Source: Propionibacteriales bacterium (GTDB lineage Bacteria > Actinomycetota > Actinomycetes > Propionibacteriales > Propionibacteriaceae). From it: a stretch of DNA of 9,986 nt. The DNA lies in the NCBI GenBank assembly GCA_030453285.1, contig JAKDKP010000035.1, positions 1-9,986 of the forward strand, given 5' to 3'. The translations under genes and the position numbers were made by a program. This document shows positions 6,522 through 9,986 of this stretch, in pieces. Under the pieces are notes generated by a model. The model searched no databases. It was not told the DNA's origin and saw only the letters and a list, made by a program, of their open reading frames with translations. Position 1 is the stretch's first letter, and every line of letters starts with the position of its first letter.

Positions 6522-6917
6522 TCAGGGGATCAGGAGCGTCTTGTCCGGGAGCGTCGCGGCAAGAGCTTGATCAAGAGTCGCCAACCGTGCGGCACGACCC
6601 TGGGCGAGTCCGGCAAGGTAGGCATCGGTCACCTGGCGGTGGCCCTGCACGTGCGCAAGATCGACGTCGGCGTACGAGATCGCGTCGGCCCAGAATTCGC
6701 ATCCAGCAGACGATCGCAGACGGGTCAGGAACTCCCGCGCCTCGCCCGCGCCGCCACCCACCCGCACCAGGAAGCGCACCAATGCGCCTTCGGTGATCGG
6801 GCAGATCGCCACCGCGTCAACGGCTGACACCCACCTCGCCACACGATCGTGGTGCTCGTGCTCGGTGACGGCGAGGGCGATCAGCGCGTTCGCATCGAGC
6901 AGGAAGGGCGCGGTCAT
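6522..6917 (-). CDS. vapC: VapC-type PIN-domain ribonuclease toxin
   Basis: The 131-residue protein is the usual VapC length. It carries the four acidic residues of a PIN domain in order: D8 in LLDANALIAL, E43 in ITEGALVRF, D98 in VTDAYLAGLA and D116 in LATLDQAL. PIN toxins coordinate Mg2+ or Mn2+ through these residues and cleave specific RNAs, commonly tRNA or the rRNA sarcin-ricin loop. The target here is unknown. The ATG overlaps the antitoxin stop codon (ATGA, 6914-6917) and has no good Shine-Dalgarno, which points to translational coupling. It converges with the broken TetR gene 42 bp away. All catalytic residues are present, so it should be active. Confidence 0.9.
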   Translation of the reverse strand: MTAPFLLDANALIALAVTEHEHHDRVARWVSAVDAVAICPITEGALVRFLVRVGGGAGEAREFLTRLRSSAGCEFWADAISYADVDLAHVQGHRQVTDAYLAGLAQGRAARLATLDQALAATLPDKTLLIP

Positions 6918-7144
6918 GCGTCGTCGATCAGGTCGGCCACATCGTCGGAGGTCACGGGTGTGCCGAGGCTGATCGTCGGCAGGCCAGTCCGAGGATCGGT
7001 ACCCAGCGCCAAGGGTTCCCCCAAGGAAGCGAGACCGCGAGCAGTGAGGTCGGCAATGACGGCCGAGAGTGACTGATGGCGTGATTTGGCGAGCTCGTTG
7101 GCGCGACGGTGCACTGCGGGAGGAAGATTCACTGTCGTACGCAT
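6914..7144 (-). CDS. vapB: VapB-type ribbon-helix-helix antitoxin
   Basis: The 76-residue protein begins with a ribbon-helix-helix DNA-binding domain: the beta strand MRTTVNLP, then helices over VHRRANELAKSRHQSLSAVIADLTARGL. It ends with a short acidic tail (GTPVTSDDVADLIDDA) of the kind that wraps around and blocks the PIN active site. It should neutralise VapC and, as a dimer or complex, repress its own promoter through the CTGCATC sites just upstream. There is no Shine-Dalgarno before the ATG at 7144, but a TATGAT -10 ends seven bases upstream, so the message is probably leaderless. It lies 45 bp downstream of the PIG-V-like gene, in the same direction. Confidence 0.88.
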   Translation of the reverse strand: MRTTVNLPPAVHRRANELAKSRHQSLSAVIADLTARGLASLGEPLALGTDPRTGLPTISLGTPVTSDDVADLIDDA

Positions 7145-7146
7145 GA

Positions 7147-7177
7147 CTGCATCATACCTGCATCGTCCCTGATGCAG
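7147..7177 (-). promoter_or_regulatory. vapBC promoter (-10 TATGAT) with CTGCATC operators
   Basis: On the minus strand TATGAT (7156-7151) matches five of six -10 positions and ends seven bases before the vapB ATG, so transcription should start at or next to the A of the start codon. Three copies of one heptamer surround it: CTGCATC at 7147-7153 and 7158-7164 (11 bp apart, one helical turn), and its complement GATGCAG at 7171-7177. The latter two form a perfect 7-6-7 inverted repeat. This is the expected layout for cooperative ribbon-helix-helix binding. No good -35 is visible. The inverted repeat could also fold as a hairpin after the PIG-V stop, but no T-run follows. Confidence 0.75.
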
Positions 7178-7189
7178 CCTCGGAGCAGG

Positions 7190-8302
7190 TCAGCTCGCCC
7201 AGTGGCCGGTGAAGAAGAGCCAGCACCACCAGAGCATGGCTGTGACCATGCCGATCACCGACAGCACCACGACGGACCGGTGCAGCACCACCGTCCAGCG
7301 CCGGCGCGGCGTCCACTGGGCCAACTCGACCAGCATGATCCACAGCGGGAACCACAGCAGCACGGCCCGGTTCACCGAGAAGAACCAGTACGAGGTGGCG
7401 AAGGCCAGCACCTGGATGCCGACCCAGACTGCTTCGGCCCAGCGACGCCGGCCCAGACACCAGCCGGTGGTCACCACCCCGAGCACCATGCTGACGATCT
7501 CGGCGCGGAACACCTCCGACCACCACGGGTTGTCGGGGTAGCCACCGGGCTGGGCCACCGACCAGGTGTTGATCAACGACTGTCCGGGCCAGGTGAAGCC
7601 GCGGACCCACCCCTTGCTCTGCGCGGTGTACCAGGCGAACGGGTCGCCGGTGACGACGTACAGATAGGTCAGGTACGCCGCGATCACGGCTGCCGGGAGC
7701 AGCAACCAGGACAGGCCGATCAGGCGGCCCCGCCCCGGTCGGCGTTCATGATCATCATCGGTACGCGTGGTGATCACCAGCACCGCCAGGGCGATGATCA
7801 GGAACACCCCGGAGACCCGCAGTGAGGCGGCGGCGGCGGCCAGCACCCCCATCGCCGGCCAGCGCCCGGCCCGGCCACGTTCCCAGGCCCAGAAGGCGGC
7901 CGCGCAGAACAGCGGTTCGGTGTAGCCGATGGTGGTGAACACCGCGGTCGGTGCGAACAGCCAGGCGATCGCCACCCAGGGACCGCCCAATCGATGGAGA
8001 GCGGCGGCCGAGGCGGCCGAGCCGATCATCGCGAGCAGTGCGCCGGTCACCTGCACCGGCAGGCCGATCAGCAACCCGAGGCGCAGCAGGGCCGGCAGTC
8101 CGGGAAAGAAGGCGGTCGCGTTCTCGTGCTCGAGGTAGCCGTCGCGGGCGATCAAGCCATACAACTGGGCGTCCCAGTTGTTCACCGCGTCGGACAGTTG
8201 GATGTCGGTGGTGAGCACGATCAGCAACGCGGCAATCATGATCAACCCGCGGCTCCCCAGCCACGCCTGGACGACCGTACGGCCCCCGCTCCTCACCAGC
8301 AC
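7190..8302 (-). CDS. PIG-V-like GT-C membrane mannosyltransferase
   Basis: From the GTG at 8302 the protein has 370 residues and about nine or ten membrane helices. Near the first outside loop it carries NNWDAQLYGLIARDGY (W43-D44) followed by FFPGLPALLR. These match the WDxxxYxxIAxxGY and FFPLxP motifs of PIG-V-type mannosyltransferases, in which the Asp is the expected catalytic or metal residue. GYTEPLF and LRVSGVFL follow in the conserved order. Such enzymes transfer sugar from a polyprenyl-phosphate donor on the outer face of the membrane to a glycolipid, glycan or protein; the acceptor is unknown. A longer frame from 8449 would run through the intergenic repeat and overlap the upstream gene, giving a Gly/Ser/Cys-rich non-conserved tail, so I prefer 8302 (or GTG 8296), after GAAGGTGG. 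It is the second gene after the GT87-like gene. Confidence 0.8.
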   Translation of the reverse strand: MLVRSGGRTVVQAWLGSRGLIMIAALLIVLTTDIQLSDAVNNWDAQLYGLIARDGYLEHENATAFFPGLPALLRLGLLIGLPVQVTGALLAMIGSAASAAALHRLGGPWVAIAWLFAPTAVFTTIGYTEPLFCAAAFWAWERGRAGRWPAMGVLAAAAASLRVSGVFLIIALAVLVITTRTDDDHERRPGRGRLIGLSWLLLPAAVIAAYLTYLYVVTGDPFAWYTAQSKGWVRGFTWPGQSLINTWSVAQPGGYPDNPWWSEVFRAEIVSMVLGVVTTGWCLGRRRWAEAVWVGIQVLAFATSYWFFSVNRAVLLWFPLWIMLVELAQWTPRRRWTVVLHRSVVVLSVIGMVTAMLWWCWLFFTGHWAS

Positions 8303-8314
8303 CCCACCTTCGCT

Positions 8315-8400
8315 GGTTGAGCAAGAGAGGCCACCAGCGACCGATCCCCCGCCCCCGACGGTTGAGCAAGAGAGGCCGCCTGCGGCCGAACGCGTCGAAA
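8315..8400. repeat. Intergenic repeat with two GGTTGAGCAAGAGAGGCC units
   Basis: GGTTGAGCAAGAGAGGCC occurs identically at 8315-8332 and 8360-8377 (period 45). The second unit runs into GGCCGC-CT-GCGGCC (8374-8387), a perfect 6 bp hairpin, then GTCGAAACC (8395-8403), whose end can pair with the leading GGTT. The GGTTGAGC...GTCGAAACC bracket resembles the palindromic intergenic repeats widespread in actinobacterial genomes. It fills the gap between the two glycosyltransferase genes and explains the spurious N-terminal extension of the downstream frame. Confidence 0.75.
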
Positions 8401-8415
8401 CCTCACCGGCATCCT

Positions 8416-9864
8416 TCAGCCACGGGCACCGACGGCGTTCCGGTCCCACATCCGCCGGTACCAGGCGGCGTCCGGGGCGTGGTCGAGGACACCACCACCG
8501 GGGTCGTCAACCCCCGGCAGCCGCACGGGATCACGCTCGGGACGCAGGATGTCACCGACGATCTGGACCGCGATCCACGCCTCGCACAGCACCCGGACGA
8601 TGACGGCCAACCAGTACAGCCGGTCCCCACCGGCGCCGGAATCGGTGAAGCTGCCGAGGTGCCCCCAGATGGCCAGGGTGTAGGCACACTCCCCCACCTG
8701 GAAGACGATCCAGTCCCGCCACTGGGGCCGGGCCATGATCATGAACGGCAGCAGCCACAGCACGTACTGCGGGGAATAGACCTGGTTGAGCAGCAGGAAC
8801 ACGAACAGCACCAGATAGGCGACCTGGGCGAACCGCGGTCGCCGTGGAGCCACCATGATCAGGACGGCGATCGCTCCGCAGCCGGCGAGCAGCAGCACCA
8901 GGTTGACTGCGTTCAGCGCCGGAAACTCCTGCCCGGTGATCAACTTGTAGACGTACCAGATCGATCCGAGGTCACCGGACCGATCGGAGTTGAACGTCCA
9001 GAACACCTTCCACTGATCGGGTGCCAGCCACATGATCGGCAGGTTGGTGGCCGCCCAACCGATCAGGAAGGCACCCAGCGTACGAAGGAACTCCGGCATC
9101 CGGTTCGAGCGCAGACACAGGAACAGCAGCGGGCCCAGCAACAGCAGCGGATAGAGCTTGGCCGCCATCCCCAGACCGAGGAGCACCCCGGCGGCAGTCG
9201 GCATCCGTTTGGCCCACAGGAAGCAGCCGACGGCGGTGAGCGCCATCGGGAACAGGTCCCAGTTGATCAAGGCGGTGAGCACGATCGCCGGTGAGGCGGC
9301 CAGCATCAGCGCATCCCACGGTCGCCCGATCGGCGTCCACACCTGTGCCACCACGGCGACGAGGAAGCAGACGAACAGCACCACGACGTTGATGTCGAAG
9401 AAAAGGATCGCCGCGTCGAGGGCCTGCTGCTCGGTCAGGCCCGGCCCGACCGGTGCACCCAGGGCGACGGTGATCCAGCGCTGGAACTCCATCAGTCCGC
9501 CGGTGAGCACCGGATACTCCAGCACCTGGTAGTTGCCGACATCGAGCAGCGGGGTGTTGCCGTCGGCCAGGCCCCGGTAGCGGTACAGCAGCGGGATGTC
9601 GGAGTAACACATCCAGGCGAACCAGTCGACGGACTTGCCGACCTGGTCGTAGCGGCAGGGCAGCTTCTGCAGGGCCCCGACCACCCAGGTGACGGTGGCG
9701 ACCAGGACCGCGATCACCCCGGGGGTGAGCAGGGTCCAGCCCTTGGCCCGGCGTCCGTACGGACCTCCCACGGCCTGGCTGGCGGCCCGGACGATCGGGT
9801 CGAGCCAGGAGGGGATCGCCGTCTCGTCGGCGTCCCGCGCGCGTCGCGCCTCCCGTACCGTCAC
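8416..9864 (-). CDS. GT87/DUF2029-like polyprenyl-sugar glycosyltransferase
   Basis: The 482-residue protein has an N-terminal cytoplasmic stretch of about 42 residues, a first helix (about 44-65), and an outside loop with paired cysteines (C70, C86) and YSDIPLLYRYRGL (D89), where GT-C enzymes keep their catalytic Asp. DVGNYQVLEYPVLTGG follows, then about ten further helices and a Pro/Gly/Asp-rich cytoplasmic tail (about 440-482). This fits the GT87 (DUF2029) family, whose mycobacterial members use polyprenyl-phosphate mannose or arabinose. It resembles in layout the protein encoded beside ponA1 in Mycobacterium (Rv0051), but orthology is not proved from this window. The GTG start at 9864 follows GTAGGAG with six-base spacing. 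A PIG-V-like gene follows 113 bp downstream, suggesting a two-enzyme envelope glycan unit. Confidence 0.8.
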   Translation of the reverse strand: MTVREARRARDADETAIPSWLDPIVRAASQAVGGPYGRRAKGWTLLTPGVIAVLVATVTWVVGALQKLPCRYDQVGKSVDWFAWMCYSDIPLLYRYRGLADGNTPLLDVGNYQVLEYPVLTGGLMEFQRWITVALGAPVGPGLTEQQALDAAILFFDINVVVLFVCFLVAVVAQVWTPIGRPWDALMLAASPAIVLTALINWDLFPMALTAVGCFLWAKRMPTAAGVLLGLGMAAKLYPLLLLGPLLFLCLRSNRMPEFLRTLGAFLIGWAATNLPIMWLAPDQWKVFWTFNSDRSGDLGSIWYVYKLITGQEFPALNAVNLVLLLAGCGAIAVLIMVAPRRPRFAQVAYLVLFVFLLLNQVYSPQYVLWLLPFMIMARPQWRDWIVFQVGECAYTLAIWGHLGSFTDSGAGGDRLYWLAVIVRVLCEAWIAVQIVGDILRPERDPVRLPGVDDPGGGVLDHAPDAAWYRRMWDRNAVGARG

Positions 9865-9891
9865 CCGCTGCTCCTACCTCACATTTCCTTC

Positions 9892-9921
9892 ACCATCGTC
9901 ACACAGGGCTGCGTAAGTCAA
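9892..9921 (-). promoter_or_regulatory. Candidate promoter of the GT87-like gene
   Basis: On the minus strand TTGACT (9921-9916) is a five-of-six match to the -35 consensus. GATGGT (9897-9892), 18 bp on, is a weak -10. The expected start near 9885 leaves a leader of about 20 nt holding the GTAGGAG ribosome binding site. No supported gene is visible in the remaining 9922-9986: all three minus frames are open for only 15-30 codons, with no recognisable product. Confidence 0.35.
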
Positions 9922-9986
9922 GTAGGCGCAACGGCGGAGTCATAGCGTCGTAGCAACGGTGGGTCTGTTGGGGATCTGATCGTGTG

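Noticed and set aside
7158..7177. Terminator after the PIG-V-like gene
   Set aside because: The 7-6-7 inverted repeat has no T-run, and it shares its heptamer with a third site that surrounds the vapB -10, so an operator role explains it better.
8303..8449. 49-residue N-terminal extension of the PIG-V-like protein
   Set aside because: It is encoded by the intergenic repeat, contains a duplicated GGLSCST peptide that merely reflects the DNA repeat, and would overlap the upstream gene by 34 bp.
540..9270. Frequent TGATCA words across the window
   Set aside because: Most fall in coding sequence where an ATC isoleucine codon is followed by an A-starting codon. Without a genome-wide count there is no evidence of a functional motif.
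8317..9294. 325-codon plus-strand frame opposite the GT87-like gene
   Set aside because: It is antisense to a well-supported membrane protein and encodes a Gln/His/Arg-rich chain with no domain.
1..9986. CRISPR arrays, tRNA or rRNA genes, transposases or integrases
   Set aside because: I looked for regular spaced repeats, cloverleaf-like segments and transposase or recombinase frames and saw none.

Overview
The window is GC-rich DNA of actinobacterial type: codon third positions are almost all G or C, several genes start with GTG or TTG, and one promoter appears to give a leaderless mRNA. The mix of genes (two GT-C type membrane glycosyltransferases, MMPL and YhgE/Pip proteins) also fits Actinomycetota, plausibly a Propionibacteriales-like lineage. 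That last placement is a guess from general appearance. Seven of the eight genes lie on the minus strand; the exception is a broken TetR gene.

Layout. (1) At 1-162 is the N-terminus of a DHA2-type MFS exporter, running off the left edge. (2) At about 163-510 is a gene-free stretch with two diverged direct copies of a ~75 bp element with inverted ends, and a third hairpin between them. (3) At 511-5717 are two translationally coupled genes: an MMPL transporter with an unusual C-terminal domain that looks like a degenerate ABC ATPase, then a YhgE/Pip-family membrane protein with a ~395-residue Gly/Ala-rich repeat region. (4) At 5718-5852 is a divergent regulatory region with two overlapping 22 bp palindromes of identical 9-4-9 design, the expected operators of the divergent TetR gene. 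(5) At 5853-6479 is that TetR gene, intact except for an in-frame TGA at codon 37, inside the DNA-binding domain. A perfect 28 bp tandem duplication spans its stop codon. (6) At 6522-7144 is a VapBC-type toxin-antitoxin pair with a compact promoter/operator and no room for a leader. (7) At 7190-9864 are two integral-membrane glycosyltransferases (PIG-V-like and GT87/DUF2029-like), separated by a short intergenic repeat. The window ends just upstream of the second gene's likely promoter.

How the genes may work together. The TetR/MMPL/YhgE block reads as one repressor-controlled envelope export or remodelling unit. If the TGA is real, the repressor is lost and the pump genes may be constitutively on. 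The two glycosyltransferases probably use polyprenyl-phosphate sugars to build cell-envelope glycans. VapBC sits directly downstream of them but has its own promoter and operator, so it is probably an independent insertion. The most interesting points are the TetR nonsense codon with intact operators, the overlapping operator architecture, the degenerate ABC-like domain fused to MMPL, the paired inverted-end repeats at 259-472, and the leaderless vapB promoter.
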